Shown one piece after another: positions 26,356 through 36,307 of a stretch of DNA of 64,000 bases. Below the pieces are notes generated by a model. The model was given only the letters and a program-made list of their open reading frames with translations. It did no database searches and was not told the DNA's origin. The stretch spans positions 1-64,000 of the forward strand of contig JAFEAF010000003.1 of assembly GCA_018266555.1 (NCBI GenBank). The letters run 5' to 3'. Origin of the DNA: Bacteroidota bacterium (lineage in GTDB: Bacteria; Bacteroidota; Bacteroidia; Chitinophagales; Chitinophagaceae). Positions within the stretch are counted from its first letter, which is position 1. Each line of letters starts with the position of its first letter. Position numbers and translations under genes: made by a program.

Positions 26356-26787
26356 GTGGCTTACGAGAATAACGACAAGAAAATGGAAAGCATTTACAGC
26401 AAACGAATTCGTGCCGGGAAAAGAAGAACGTACTTTTTTGATGTAAGAGCAACCCGGGGAAATGATTATTACCTCACTATCACTGAAAGCAGGAAGCGCT
26501 TTGATGATAATGGTTACGACAGGCACAAAATCTTTCTTTACAAAGAGGATTTCAATAAATTTATTAAAGCTTTAAATGAAACAGCTGATCATGTAAAAAC
26601 CGTGTTGATGCCTGATTTTAATTTTGATGCATACAATCATGATGAAGTGGCGGGAGAAAATGACGGTGAAGCAGAGACTATAACTACAGCCACAGTTGAT
26701 GAGGTACAATCTGCGGCTGCGCCAGCCCGGGAAACTGATAAAAGTAATGGCACTCCGATGAATGATGAAGAAGTGGATAAATGGTAA
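26356..26787 (+). CDS. PUR family DNA/RNA-binding protein (DUF3276)
   Basis: A 143-residue protein with one PUR-alpha-like repeat. KMESIYSKRIRAGKRRTYFFDVRATRGNDYY-type sequence at the N-terminus is split here into recognisable parts: RIRAGKRRTYFFDV (about 18-31) and DYYLTITESRKRF. A C-terminal acidic, low-complexity tail follows (about 95-143). Single-stranded nucleic acid binding is known for the family, and the protein is nearly universal in Bacteroidota. The likely start is GTG at 26356; an ATG at 26383 would remove nine residues. It has its own promoter and converges on pgi. Confidence 0.88.
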   Translation: MAYENNDKKMESIYSKRIRAGKRRTYFFDVRATRGNDYYLTITESRKRFDDNGYDRHKIFLYKEDFNKFIKALNETADHVKTVLMPDFNFDAYNHDEVAGENDGEAETITTATVDEVQSAAAPARETDKSNGTPMNDEEVDKW

Positions 26788-26811
26788 TTGATAGTAGCCA
26801 AAAATTCATTG

Positions 26812-26836
26812 ATGCCTCCACCCGGAGGCATTTCTA
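26812..26836. terminator. Bidirectional terminator between the PUR gene and pgi
   Basis: An 8-bp perfect hairpin, atgcctcc (26812-26819) with ggaggcat (26824-26831) and loop accc, followed by a T-rich stretch. It sits between two convergent genes and can serve both. Confidence 0.7.
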
Positions 26837-28486
26837 TTTCCGCATTTCTTTGAAAGAGTTTATCAGCCCATTCGTAGAAGAATCATGGCTACTTACAGCA
26901 TTATCATTTTGTAATTCCGGTAAAATTTTATTGGCCAGTTGTTTGCCCAGCTCAACGCCCCACTGGTCAAAGCTGAAAATGTTCCAGATCACTCCCTGCA
27001 CAAATATTTTGTGTTCATACAAGGCGATCAACATTCCTAAAGTATAAGGTGTGATTTTTTTTATTAGGAAAGAATTGGTGGGTTTATTTCCTGCAAACAT
27101 TTTGAAAGGTAGCAATTTTAAAATTTGTTCATTAGCCAACCCGGCTTTTTCCAATTCCTTTTTTGCTTCATCTTCAGTTTTGCCATTCATCAATGCCTCT
27201 GTTTGTGCAAAAAAATTGGATAGCAATTTTTGATGATGATCGCCAATAGGGTTGTGACTTTGTGCCGGTGCAATAAAATCACAGGGAATAATTGGTGTGC
27301 CCTGGTGGATCAATTGGTAAAAAGCATGTTGTCCATTGGTACCCGGTTCACCCCAGATCACAGGGCCGGTACTGTACGTGACGGGTTTTCCAGTTCGATC
27401 AACACTTTTCCCGTTACTCTCCATATTGCCTTGTTGAAAATAAGCGGCAAACCGATACATATACTGATCATAAGGAAGTATAGCTTCCGTTTGCGCACCA
27501 AAAAAATTTCCATACCATAATCCGATCAGCGCCATCAATACCGGAATATTTTTTTCGAAAGGAGTATTTCGGAAATGATTGTCTGTTGTAAAACCTCCTT
27601 TTAATAGTTGTTCAAAATTTTTATAGCCGATAGTGAGCGCAATGGAAAGTCCAATGGAACTCCAAAGCGAATACCGTCCGCCAACCCAATCCCAGAATTC
27701 AAACATATTTTTTTTGTTGATGCCGAATTTCACTACTTCCTTTTCATTGGTGGATAGGGCGACGAAATGACTGGCAATGTGTTTTTTGTTTTTCGCTTTT
27801 TTCAAAAACCATTCTCTTGCCGTATGCGCATTGGTCATAGTTTCCTGGGTAGTAAATGTTTTGGAAGCAATGAGAAATAAAGTTCTTTCGGGCTTTACTT
27901 GTTTCAGGGTTTCAACGATGTGTGTGCCATCTACATTGGAAACAAAATGTGCTTGTATTCCATCAATCCAATAAGGTTTCAAAGCTGCAGTGACCATTTG
28001 CGGCCCCAGATCACTGCCACCGATTCCAATATTGACAATGTATTTTATTTTTTTGCCGGTATAGCCTCTGAATTTTCCATTGTGCACAGCGCCACAAAAA
28101 GTCTTCATTTTTTTCAACGCTTTCTTTACTTCGGGCATTACATCGGCTCCTTGGGAAAAAACAGGTTGGCCGGAAAAATTTCTCAATGCAGTATGCAAAA
28201 CAGACCGGTGTTCCGTTTCATTGATAATATCCCCGTTAAACATAGCAGCTATGGCGTCTTTTACTTTACATTCATCGGTGAGCTTGTATAAAAGTTCCAG
28301 CGTTTTTTCTGTAATGATGTTTTTGGAATAATCAAATATGATGTCTTCAAACTGTAAAGAATATTTTTTAAAACGATCATGGTCATTTCTAAATAATTCT
28401 TTCATGCTTACATGTTTCATTTCAGAAAAATGTGCCTGCAGCATTGGCCAGCTTTTTGTCGTTGTAGGGTTTATTTTTGGAAACAT
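26834..28486 (-). CDS. pgi: Glucose-6-phosphate isomerase
   Basis: A 550-residue phosphoglucose isomerase of the long bacterial/eukaryotic type, interconverting glucose 6-phosphate and fructose 6-phosphate. [25 protein letters not shown] (phosphate binding), [20 protein letters not shown] and [19 protein letters not shown] are all present, and [19 protein letters not shown] near the C-terminus is the conserved helix with the catalytic region. Complete length. It lies 4 bp downstream of ltaE on the same strand. Confidence 0.97.
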   Translation of the reverse strand: MFPKINPTTTKSWPMLQAHFSEMKHVSMKELFRNDHDRFKKYSLQFEDIIFDYSKNIITEKTLELLYKLTDECKVKDAIAAMFNGDIINETEHRSVLHTALRNFSGQPVFSQGADVMPEVKKALKKMKTFCGAVHNGKFRGYTGKKIKYIVNIGIGGSDLGPQMVTAALKPYWIDGIQAHFVSNVDGTHIVETLKQVKPERTLFLIASKTFTTQETMTNAHTAREWFLKKAKNKKHIASHFVALSTNEKEVVKFGINKKNMFEFWDWVGGRYSLWSSIGLSIALTIGYKNFEQLLKGGFTTDNHFRNTPFEKNIPVLMALIGLWYGNFFGAQTEAILPYDQYMYRFAAYFQQGNMESNGKSVDRTGKPVTYSTGPVIWGEPGTNGQHAFYQLIHQGTPIIPCDFIAPAQSHNPIGDHHQKLLSNFFAQTEALMNGKTEDEAKKELEKAGLANEQILKLLPFKMFAGNKPTNSFLIKKITPYTLGMLIALYEHKIFVQGVIWNIFSFDQWGVELGKQLANKILPELQNDNAVSSHDSSTNGLINSFKEMRK

Positions 28487-28490
28487 CGGT

Positions 28491-29507
28491 TTATAGAGTT
28501 TTAAATGTTGTAATTGTTTTATCCACCATTTCTTTTGAAATATCTAAATGGATTACTAATCTTACCCTGCTGGACGATATAGCATATCCCAATATGTTAT
28601 GCTCTTTTAGTTTTGTAACCAAAGCAGGAGCGGAGACAGAATCATTTAATTCGAATATGATGATATTGGTTTCAACAGGAAGAATTTTTTTTACAAATAC
28701 TTTTTTACTAATTGCTTCTGCAATTTGCCGGGCATGGGCATGGTCTTCAGAAAGGCGGTTAATATTATTTTTCAAAGCATACATGCCGGCAGCAGCCAGA
28801 AAACCTGCCTGGCGCATTCCACCACCGAATACTTTGCGAACTCTTTTTGCCTTTTTAATAAAATCCTTTTTCCCGAGAAGTAAACTTCCCACCGGGCAAC
28901 CTAAACTTTTGCTCAGGCAAATGGAAATACTATCGAAAAGCTCTCCGTATTGTTTTGGGGTTTCGTTTTTCAATACCAGGGCATTGAATAGTCTTGCTCC
29001 GTCGAGGTGAAATTTCAGGTTATTGTCTTTACAAACTTTTTGTATTCGTTTTATCTCTTCATAATCATAACAACTGCCACCTCCCCGGTTTGATGTATTT
29101 TCCAAACAAACCAATGAGCTATGTGCCCGATGCACATCATCGGGGTTAATGACGGATAAAACCTGACCGGCAGTAATGCGACCTAAATCTCCGGGTAATA
29201 GTTTGACAGAAGCCCCTGAGTTGAAAGCGATGCCACCACCTTCATATTGATATACATGAGCATTTTCATCGCATATTACTTCATCGCCTGGCTGCGTATG
29301 GCATTTAATTGCGATTTGATTGGTCATCGTTCCTGAAGGACAAAAAAGAGCTGCCTCCATCCCAAACATTTCAGCAGCTAAATTTTGAAGCTCATTTATC
29401 GAAGGGTCTTCACCAAAAACATCATCACCCACTGGTGCATTCATCATCGCTTCTTTCATGGCAGGCGTGGGTTTAGTCACCGTATCAGATCTGAAATCAA
29501 TGATCAT
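28491..29507 (-). CDS. ltaE: Low-specificity L-threonine aldolase
   Basis: A 338-residue PLP-dependent fold-type I enzyme that cleaves L-threonine/allo-threonine to glycine and acetaldehyde. The opening [19 protein letters not shown] is typical, and the PLP lysine is in [23 protein letters not shown] and [18 protein letters not shown] are conserved active-site and dimer segments. I chose the internal methionine (MIIDFRSDT) at 29507 because the six residues before it do not belong to the family. Transcribed with pgi. Confidence 0.94.
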   Translation of the reverse strand: MIIDFRSDTVTKPTPAMKEAMMNAPVGDDVFGEDPSINELQNLAAEMFGMEAALFCPSGTMTNQIAIKCHTQPGDEVICDENAHVYQYEGGGIAFNSGASVKLLPGDLGRITAGQVLSVINPDDVHRAHSSLVCLENTSNRGGGSCYDYEEIKRIQKVCKDNNLKFHLDGARLFNALVLKNETPKQYGELFDSISICLSKSLGCPVGSLLLGKKDFIKKAKRVRKVFGGGMRQAGFLAAAGMYALKNNINRLSEDHAHARQIAEAISKKVFVKKILPVETNIIIFELNDSVSAPALVTKLKEHNILGYAISSSRVRLVIHLDISKEMVDKTITTFKTL

Positions 29508-29525
29508 CTTTAGTTTTTCATGCAA

Positions 29526-29987
29526 TATACTCAGTTCAAGGGGGATTAAAACGCTTGAGAACGATTGGAAGTAATGTTAATGTGGTTACGGTTCATGCCG
29601 CATGAAAAATTAAAGATATGCATGCGACAAATGTTTTTGAAAAGTATTATAAGAAGTGTGTAAGTATAATAATTATAATAAAGGGTAGAATGGGCCGTGA
29701 ATTATTTTGTTGTTGACGATTTTTAAATAAACATTAGCTGTAAAAACTTTCATTACGATCTTTCCATTTTTCTTGGGCTATGTTACCATTCATTCGAATT
29801 AGTTTCCTTTTATCCCAAAAACACTTAGAACTGTAACCCCCATTTTACGCTTGCGTCAAACTTGTGTCAGTTCAAACGGCCATTTATCAAGAAATAGAAC
29901 CGCTTAATTTAAAACAATGAACCTTGCTATACAAAGTACTTATCTTTGGACTGTAATATTTATAACAAACAAATTAAAACATTAAAA
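29526..29987. other. Intergenic region between ltaE and the TonB receptor
   Basis: About 460 bp with no credible reading frame, AT-rich, separating two divergent genes. The only recognisable element is the -7-like sequence described separately near its right end. No repeat or RNA structure was seen. Confidence 0.6.
29941..29948 (+). promoter_or_regulatory. Candidate -7 element for the TonB receptor gene
   Basis: TATCTTTG matches TAnnTTTG exactly and lies 39 bp before the chosen ATG. A TTG at 29924 is only 14 nt upstream, too close for a normal -33 element, so this is a partial match. Confidence 0.45.
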
Positions 29988-32447
29988 ATGAGAAAGTTAA
30001 TCATCATGCTAATCGCTTTATTCGGAATGATTTCAATAGAAGGCTTAGCACAAACAAGAACCGGGAAGGTTAATGGTTCTGTGATTGATGGTAACACCAA
30101 AACCATAGAGTCTGCTACGATTACTCTTTTAAAAGCTAAGGATTCAGTTGTGATAAAAATGGGCGTGGCCGATAAACAAGGCAAGTTTTCATTCGATGAT
30201 GTTCCGGAAGGAAAATTCCTGGTATCCATTTCTGCGGTAGGACATCAGAAAGGGTATTCTGAAATATTTGAGGTAAATGAAACCCATTCTATAGTGAATT
30301 TAAAAACTATTGAACTGGTACAATTGGCAAAGTCTTTAAGCGCCGTAACGGTTGTGTCAAGAAAGCCATTAATCGAACAAAAGATTGATAAAACAATTGT
30401 AAATGTAGAAACCTCAGTTACCAATGTTGGTAATTCTGCGCTTGAAGTTTTGGAAAAAGCACCGGGTGTATCAGTGGATAAAGATGGTAACATCAGCCTG
30501 AAAGGAAAATCTGGAGTACAGGTTTATATTGATGGTCGTCCGGCCTATTTATCTGGCGCCGATCTTGCGAATATGCTTCGCAGCATGAGTGCAAGCCAAC
30601 TGGAACAAATTGAAATTATGACCAATCCTCCTGCAAAATATGATGCAGCAGGCAATTCAGGTGTTATTAATATCAAAACAAAAAAGAATAAGCAATTTGG
30701 TTATAATGGAAGTATTACTACAGGTTACACCCAGGGAATTTATGCCCGTTTCAATGAGGGTATTAATTTCAACTACAGAACCTCGAAAATTAATTTATTC
30801 AGCAATCTGAATTATAATTCTAATCATCGCAGGCAGGAGCTTGACATTACCAGGAATTTCAGGGATGCTAATACAAAAAATATTCTTTCTGAATTTGATC
30901 AGACTTCATTAATGAAGAACAGGAATAATTTTTACAGTACAAAAATCGGCGCCGATTATTTTGCCAGTAAGAAAACAACATTGGGTGTGGTATTAAATGG
31001 TTTCAATAATCCTGGTACCTGGAGCAGTAATACCAATACGCTTATATATGACCCCAATGGCACATTGACCAACCAGACAAAATCATATTCTGAAAATGAC
31101 CAAAAGTGGAAAAATTTCAGTACCAACCTTAACTTTCGAACTTTAATAGATACTACAGGGCAGGAAATAACTGCTGATCTTGATTACATACAATACAGGG
31201 CTACTACTAACCAGCCATTAGTTAGCTCGTATTATGATAACATGGGAAATCTTTTGAAAACGCCTGATACGTTAATGGGCAACCTGCCTCAGAACATAAC
31301 TATATACAGCGGGAAAGTTGATTATACACTTCCCTTAAAGAAAGGAGCAAAGCTGGAAGCGGGAATCAAATCCAGTTACGTAAAAACGGATAACAACGCC
31401 CAATATGATAGTTTGCAAAACGGCCATGTGGTACATGATTACAACCGCAGCAACCACTTTGTATATGAAGAAAACATTAATGCTGCCTATGTAAATTATT
31501 CCCGTCCATTAGGTAAGAAATGGACGGGCCAGTTTGGATTGAGATTAGAAAATACTAGTGCCAAAGGAAACCAGCTTACTACCGGTGAAAAATTTACCCG
31601 TAACTATACACAGCTTTTTCCTACCGTATATCTGCAATATTCAGCTAATGAAAAAAATCAATTTGTTATAAATTATGGCAGAAGGATCAATCGTCCTGAT
31701 TATGAAGACCTGAATCCATTTATTAATTTTCTGGACCGTTATACATTTGAACAGGGTAACCCGAATCTGGCACCTCAGTTTTCTCACAATGTTGAGTTGA
31801 CACATACTTACAATGGATTCCTTACGACTACTTTAAATTACAGTGCCACAAAAGATATTATACAGCAGGTGATAGAACAACATGAAAGCACCAATGAAAC
31901 ATTTATCAAAAAAGCCAACATTGCCAGTATGCACCAGTTTGGTATTTCAATCAGCGCTTACAAACAGATAACAAAATGGTGGAGCAGTAATATTTATATA
32001 AATGCTTATAACAATCATTTTAAAGGTGTCGTGAACAATGATTATATTTCACTGAGTATTACCGGCGGTATGGCACAATTGCAGCAACAATTCAAATGGG
32101 GTAAAGGATGGGGAGCGGAATTGAGCGGCTTATATAGAAGTAAAGGATTAGAGGGTGTGATCTTTATTAAATCACTTTCGCAAGTAAACGCAGGTTTCAG
32201 CAAGCAGGTTATGAAAAATAAAGGCACGGTCAGGGTAAGCTTCCGTGATATATTCAGAGGAATGATTTTTGAAGGATACAGCAAGTATAGTGATGTAGAT
32301 GCGCAATTTAGAAATATAAATGACAATCAAACGGTAAGTGTAAGTTTCACCTGGAGGTTTAATAAAGGAAAATTAAAAGCTAATGCAGGTAGGAGAGAGG
32401 GTAGTGCTTCTGATGAGCAAAACCGGGTGAAAGCAGGAGGTAATTAG
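29988..32447 (+). CDS. TonB-dependent outer membrane receptor (OMP_b-brl_2 type)
   Basis: An 819-residue outer membrane protein. A signal peptide (MRKLIIMLIALFGMISIEG, cleavage near LAQ) is followed by a carboxypeptidase-like regulatory domain (about 24-105) and a plug (LEKAPGVSVDKDGNISLKG, MTNPPAKYDAAGNSGVINI). A beta-barrel with many Asn/Tyr-rich strands completes it. It lacks a SusC-style GYG box and has no SusD neighbour, so it belongs to the solitary receptor group often linked to metal, peptide or unknown uptake. The chosen start drops 14 codons of the open frame because the ATG gives a clean signal peptide. Confidence 0.9.
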   Translation: MRKLIIMLIALFGMISIEGLAQTRTGKVNGSVIDGNTKTIESATITLLKAKDSVVIKMGVADKQGKFSFDDVPEGKFLVSISAVGHQKGYSEIFEVNETHSIVNLKTIELVQLAKSLSAVTVVSRKPLIEQKIDKTIVNVETSVTNVGNSALEVLEKAPGVSVDKDGNISLKGKSGVQVYIDGRPAYLSGADLANMLRSMSASQLEQIEIMTNPPAKYDAAGNSGVINIKTKKNKQFGYNGSITTGYTQGIYARFNEGINFNYRTSKINLFSNLNYNSNHRRQELDITRNFRDANTKNILSEFDQTSLMKNRNNFYSTKIGADYFASKKTTLGVVLNGFNNPGTWSSNTNTLIYDPNGTLTNQTKSYSENDQKWKNFSTNLNFRTLIDTTGQEITADLDYIQYRATTNQPLVSSYYDNMGNLLKTPDTLMGNLPQNITIYSGKVDYTLPLKKGAKLEAGIKSSYVKTDNNAQYDSLQNGHVVHDYNRSNHFVYEENINAAYVNYSRPLGKKWTGQFGLRLENTSAKGNQLTTGEKFTRNYTQLFPTVYLQYSANEKNQFVINYGRRINRPDYEDLNPFINFLDRYTFEQGNPNLAPQFSHNVELTHTYNGFLTTTLNYSATKDIIQQVIEQHESTNETFIKKANIASMHQFGISISAYKQITKWWSSNIYINAYNNHFKGVVNNDYISLSITGGMAQLQQQFKWGKGWGAELSGLYRSKGLEGVIFIKSLSQVNAGFSKQVMKNKGTVRVSFRDIFRGMIFEGYSKYSDVDAQFRNINDNQTVSVSFTWRFNKGKLKANAGRREGSASDEQNRVKAGGN

Positions 32448-32496
32448 TGAAGCCATGAGAAAACTATTGACCAAGCCTTACTCTGTTTGAAGCGGA

Positions 32497-32535
32497 AAGC
32501 CGCCCCTTATTTTAAGTTTGGGGCGGCTTCTTTTA
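32497..32535 (+). terminator. Rho-independent terminator after the TonB receptor gene
   Basis: A 10-bp perfect GC-rich stem, aagccgcccc (32497-32506) with ggggcggctt (32520-32529), followed by cttttat. It ends only about 25 bp before the yajQ start. Confidence 0.88.
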
Positions 32536-32541
32536 TATTTG
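32534..32541 (+). promoter_or_regulatory. Candidate -7 element for yajQ
   Basis: TATATTTG matches TAnnTTTG and lies 17 bp before the yajQ ATG, overlapping the T tract of the upstream terminator. A TTTG at 32517 is only 13 nt upstream, so the -33 element is uncertain. Confidence 0.4.
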
Positions 32542-32558
32542 CGGCATAAATTTTTGTT

Positions 32559-33050
32559 ATGCCCTCATTTGATATAGTAAGCAAAGTGGATGCACAGGCA
32601 CTGGATAATGCCGTTAATGTTACCAGCCGGGAACTTGCAAATCGATTTGATTTTAAAGATTCTCATTTAGTGATCCAATTGAATAAAAAAGAATTTAAAA
32701 TTAACATTGAAACAGAAGATGACATGAAAATGCGCCAGCTTTGTGATGTACTAATAAGCCGGGCCATGAAGCAGGGTATAGAACCACAGGCATTTGATTT
32801 TTCTAAAGAAGCATATCAAAGTGGAAAAATCATGAAAAAAGAAGTGACTGTAAAAAATGGATTAGTTCAGGAAGACGCCAAGAAAATAACAAAATTGATT
32901 AAAGATTCGGGCTTGAAAGTTCAGGCTCAGATCATGGATGACCTGGTTAGGGTTACAGCCAAAAAAATTGATGATCTACAGGCCATCATTCAGCTTTGTA
33001 AAACCTCTAATCCCGGCTTGCCTTTGCAGTATGTGAATATGAGGAGCTGA
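32559..33050 (+). CDS. yajQ: YajQ family nucleotide-binding protein
   Basis: A 163-residue protein with two ferredoxin-like domains. MPSFDIVSKVD and the following LDNAVNVTSRELANRFDFKDS are diagnostic. YajQ proteins bind nucleotides; in Xanthomonas a member was reported as a cyclic di-GMP effector, which may not hold here. Complete and of normal length. It is a single-gene unit between a terminator and a 400-bp non-coding region. Confidence 0.95.
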   Translation: MPSFDIVSKVDAQALDNAVNVTSRELANRFDFKDSHLVIQLNKKEFKINIETEDDMKMRQLCDVLISRAMKQGIEPQAFDFSKEAYQSGKIMKKEVTVKNGLVQEDAKKITKLIKDSGLKVQAQIMDDLVRVTAKKIDDLQAIIQLCKTSNPGLPLQYVNMRS

Positions 33051-33458
33051 TTTTATGAATAACCTTCATTTTTGATATAAAATTTGTGCATAAACCAGTT
33101 GAAAAACCGTGAACAAGAGGTGCATAAGAACAAGTGGAAAAATTTGGAAAAGGGTTGTTGCCAAACATATCTTAGAGTTACAACTGCACGAATTTTGGCA
33201 ACAAAATGAAATGCAAAATGAATAACGGAAATCCGTAAAAAGATAGAAGTTGTTCAGGGAAGCATCAGGTAAGTAAATATAATAACGCAAGTTGTTATAA
33301 ATATGAAGCCGGATGCTTCTTTATTTAGGCCTTGTTTTTCAATTACTTCTTTACAGACACGAGCAATATTTTAAATCATCCCGGGCTTAATTCCCTAAAT
33401 TTATATTTGGTTAAAATCGTTATCAGACCTACCTTTGCCGCCTTCAAATCAAAGAATT
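33051..33458. other. Non-coding region between yajQ and rpmE2 with RNA-like inverted repeats
   Basis: About 408 bp without a credible gene. It holds an 11-bp perfect inverted repeat (ttgttgccaaa 33155-33165, tttggcaacaa 33194-33204) and a nested hairpin. The nested hairpin has outer arms gaagcatc 33259-33266 and gatgcttc 33312-33319, with inner arms ataataac and gttgttat around a GCAA tetraloop, then tttattt. The rpmE2 promoter is at its right end. It could be a small RNA with its terminator, or a long 3' end of yajQ. Confidence 0.45.
33406..33437 (+). promoter_or_regulatory. Promoter of rpmE2
   Basis: TTTG (33406-33409), 20-nt spacer, TACCTTTG (33430-33437): full match to the Bacteroidota consensus, 21 bp before the ATG at 33459. 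Confidence 0.72.
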
Positions 33459-33710
33459 ATGAAAAAGGGCATTCACCCCGAAAGTTATCGTTTAGTCGTA
33501 TTTAAAGACATGAGTAATGGATATTCTTTTTTGAGCCGCTCAACGGCTGCATCCAAAGAGAAAGTAAAATGGGAAGATGGCAACGAGTATCCCCTGGTAA
33601 AGTTGGAGATTTCCAATATGTCGCATCCTTTTTTTACCGGGAAAAACATGTTGGTGGATACGGCAGGCCGTATTGATAAGTTTAAGAAGAAGTATGAGAA
33701 GAAGAAATAA
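33459..33710 (+). CDS. rpmE2: 50S ribosomal protein L31 type B
   Basis: An 83-residue ribosomal protein of the large subunit. [20 protein letters not shown] and the [13 protein letters not shown] segment are typical of type B L31, which lacks the zinc-binding cysteines of type A, as here. The frame is open for eight codons upstream, but the family start and the promoter position support the ATG at 33459. Followed by its own terminator. Confidence 0.95.
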   Translation: MKKGIHPESYRLVVFKDMSNGYSFLSRSTAASKEKVKWEDGNEYPLVKLEISNMSHPFFTGKNMLVDTAGRIDKFKKKYEKKK

Positions 33711-33760
33711 TTACTTAGTTTTAGCATAGAATTTTTTTGTTTTTCATGGCTATACTTTAG

Positions 33761-33791
33761 ACCTCCTGATTCTTCGGGAGGTTTTCTTATT
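33761..33791 (+). terminator. Rho-independent terminator after rpmE2
   Basis: Stem acctcc (33761-33766) with ggaggt (33777-33782), then tttcttatttt. Confidence 0.75.
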
Positions 33792-33811
33792 TTAGATTAA
33801 AATCTACTGTC

Positions 33812-34147
33812 ATGATAAAAAAATTTTGGGCAGAGTTAAATGCTTTTTATCCTGCATACCTCCGGGCGCATAGCGATGTGGGCAACCAGGCGCTTCATTT
33901 CATCGGCTCTGTTTGCTTTTACGGCTTTTTGATACTTGCTTTTGCTCTTCCAAACTATTGGCTTATCATCATCGCTATTTTTGCCGGATATTTATTTCCG
34001 GGCATCGGGCACCGTTTTTTTCAGCATAACAAAAGTTTCCGAAGCGCTAAGCCTGTCCTCTGTGTACTTTGTGCAGCCAGGCTTTTTTTTGACACGATCA
34101 CTTTTCAGGTTCACAAAAAAATGAGGAAGGCAATATTGACGGGATAA
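33812..34147 (+). CDS. Mpo1-like (DUF962) membrane protein
   Basis: A 111-residue protein of the DUF962/Mpo1 (yeast YGL010w) family. The conserved AHSDVGNQALHFIG (His-Asn-His) and GIGHRFFQHNKS motifs are present, separated by two hydrophobic segments. Yeast Mpo1 is an Fe(II)-dependent dioxygenase of 2-hydroxy fatty acids; the histidines that would bind iron are kept, but activity in bacteria is not established. Single gene, 20 bp after the rpmE2 terminator. Confidence 0.82.
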   Translation: MIKKFWAELNAFYPAYLRAHSDVGNQALHFIGSVCFYGFLILAFALPNYWLIIIAIFAGYLFPGIGHRFFQHNKSFRSAKPVLCVLCAARLFFDTITFQVHKKMRKAILTG

Positions 34148-34274
34148 TTTTTTGTGCGCTGTTTGTGAATTGGATTGAGTTAATACGAATTGTTGATATT
34201 TTAAACGGGGTTATATTTTAGTGAAAGCTGTGACTGCAATATGTCTGCATATTTTAAAATTATAAATCTATTTG

Positions 34275-34727
34275 ATGATATTCAGGCAAGCCACAATTGA
34301 TGATATTGAGTCTATGCATGAGGTAAGGTTAGCAGTTACAGAGAACGCTCTAACAAATCCTGACCTGATTACTTTTAATGATTATAAAGAATATCTTTTA
34401 CAGCGAGGATTGGGATGGGTATGTGAATCAGGAAATGTTATTGTAGGCTTTGCCATCGTTGATCTTAACCAAAATAATGTTTGGGCTTTATTTGTAAAAC
34501 CAGGATTTGAAATGAAAGGGATTGGAAGAAAACTGCATGATACGATGTTAGAATGTTATTTTTCTAATACCACTGAACCAATTTGGCTCAGTACTGCTCC
34601 AGGTACCAGGGCAGAAACGTTTTACCGAAAGGCCGGATGGGTGCAAACCGGAGTTAGGGTAAATGGTGAAATAAAATTCGAAATGACTTACATTGAATGG
34701 GAAAAACATTCGAAAAATCCATCATAA
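34275..34727 (+). CDS. GNAT family N-acetyltransferase
   Basis: A 150-residue acetyl-CoA-dependent acetyltransferase. IFRQATIDDIESMHEVRLAV is the first strand-helix of the GNAT fold, VWALFVKPGFEMKGIGRKLH contains the acetyl-CoA pyrophosphate-binding loop (Gly-Ile-Gly), and ETFYRKAGWVQTG is the final conserved motif. The start is the ATG at 34275, one codon after an in-frame TTG. Substrate unknown. Confidence 0.9.
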   Translation: MIFRQATIDDIESMHEVRLAVTENALTNPDLITFNDYKEYLLQRGLGWVCESGNVIVGFAIVDLNQNNVWALFVKPGFEMKGIGRKLHDTMLECYFSNTTEPIWLSTAPGTRAETFYRKAGWVQTGVRVNGEIKFEMTYIEWEKHSKNPS

Positions 34728-34826
34728 CGTTAAAGGGAAAGTTTTGGATAACTTTGGAATTTTGGATATATAACAGCTCTTTTAGGCATCTTTGTTGATC
34801 TATCAAAATAAACCCGCCGATTTAAC

Positions 34827-35951
34827 ATGAAAAAACTTTTATTTGTATTAACTCCCATGTTTATTTTTAATTCTATGATTACAACGAATCAGGATTATCC
34901 TTTATCTAAAAGTGTTATTGATCCTCCGCAGCAGGTTGATGGCCCTTTTGTAATGTATCGTAACGATTCCATACTGGTAAAATACCTGTACCAGGATGGT
35001 ACTGCCTTTGTTCCCCAAACCGAAAAATATCTGCTATCTCAAAAAGATAATATTGTATTGCATGTAAATACAAATGAACCCGGTAAAACCTTTTCGGTCA
35101 AACTAAAGCCCAAACTTTCCAAAGAAAAATCAGAATTTAAAAAAGCATCCCGTTTATTTATTTTATCTGACATAGAAGGAAACTTTGATGCATTCAGGAA
35201 ATTATTGCAGGCCGGCGGCGTTATCAATCAAAATTTTGATTGGACATTTGGAAAAGGCGACCTGGTTTTGATCGGAGATCTTGTTGACAGGGGACCGCAA
35301 GTCACTGAAGTACTTTGGTTGATTTATTCATTGGAAGAAAAAGCAAAAGCTGCAGGTGGATATGTACATTATATATTGGGTAATCATGAAATCATGGAGT
35401 TGAGCAGCGATTTACGATACCTTAATGAAAAATATCTTCAATCTACATCTGCTTTACAAATTCCATATGCAACTCTTATTGGAGATAACACTGAGATCGG
35501 CAGGTGGCTCCGTACAAAAAATGTAATGGAAATTGTGGGTGATATGCTTTTTGTTCATGGGGGTATTTCTCCTGAAATGAATAATGTAAATCTTTCCATT
35601 GATAGATTCAATGAACTGGCGAGGCCATTTTATGCTGACACCACTGGCAATTATCCTTACATTGAAACTGAATTGCTTTATGGTGAGAACGGGCCATTTT
35701 GGTACCGGGGTTATTATACTGGAAAGAGAATAGCTACAGACAATCAGATTGACAGCACACTGGATAAATTTTATGTCAAACATATTGTTACCGGCCATAC
35801 AATCATGGCAGACACTATCAGTATATGGCACAGGGGTAAATTATTCGATACAGATGTACATCATGCTGCAGGAAAATCTGAGGCGTTGCTGGTAGAAAAT
35901 AAAAAATTTTACAGGGTAAATGCTAAGGGTGAGAAAATTCAAATATTTTAA
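34827..35951 (+). CDS. Secreted calcineurin-like metallophosphoesterase
   Basis: A 374-residue phosphoesterase with a short hydrophobic N-terminus (signal peptide or anchor). Metal-site motifs appear in the family order: LSDIEGNFDAF (about 112-122), GDLVDRGPQ, GNHEIM, VHGGIS and TGHTIM. The first motif is D-x-E where many members have D-x-H, a variant found in one bacterial subgroup. Expected to hydrolyse phosphomonoesters or diesters in the periplasm; true substrate unknown. Confidence 0.86.
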   Translation: MKKLLFVLTPMFIFNSMITTNQDYPLSKSVIDPPQQVDGPFVMYRNDSILVKYLYQDGTAFVPQTEKYLLSQKDNIVLHVNTNEPGKTFSVKLKPKLSKEKSEFKKASRLFILSDIEGNFDAFRKLLQAGGVINQNFDWTFGKGDLVLIGDLVDRGPQVTEVLWLIYSLEEKAKAAGGYVHYILGNHEIMELSSDLRYLNEKYLQSTSALQIPYATLIGDNTEIGRWLRTKNVMEIVGDMLFVHGGISPEMNNVNLSIDRFNELARPFYADTTGNYPYIETELLYGENGPFWYRGYYTGKRIATDNQIDSTLDKFYVKHIVTGHTIMADTISIWHRGKLFDTDVHHAAGKSEALLVENKKFYRVNAKGEKIQIF

Positions 35952-36307
35952 CCCAGGTATTTAATGTATTCTTTTCTGGAAAATTGACCTGCTTTGAACA
36001 TTTAATATAATTTTATTCTTCTTTCCTGATCCTATACTTATTCCGGAAGCCAGGTTGTAGAAATAAATTAGCCTGAGGCATTCCTCAGGTATATTCTTAA
36101 TAACGCAATTTTTTGAAAAATGTTATCCGGCCGTTAATTCGAAGTTTTACGTATTACTTACAGGGGCTTGTACGTTTTAAAAACCGGGCTGAATTTGTTT
36201 CTTTGTTCCGTTAAAACATTTTTTATAATAAATCCATCATCCTTTAAACTTAATTGCCAAGGAAAGGTCTATCTCCCTGACAATTTTTAAAAACAAAAAC
36301 TCGAATT
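35952..36307. other. Intergenic region with a weak terminator
   Basis: About 356 bp with no gene. It has a 7-bp perfect hairpin, cctgagg (36072-36078) with cctcagg (36083-36089), followed by tatattctt, probably ending the phosphoesterase transcript. No promoter matching the consensus was found before the lipoprotein gene. Confidence 0.5.

Noticed and set aside
28477-29010. 177-codon plus-strand frame opposite ltaE
   Set aside because: Shadow of the threonine aldolase gene with no recognisable protein features.
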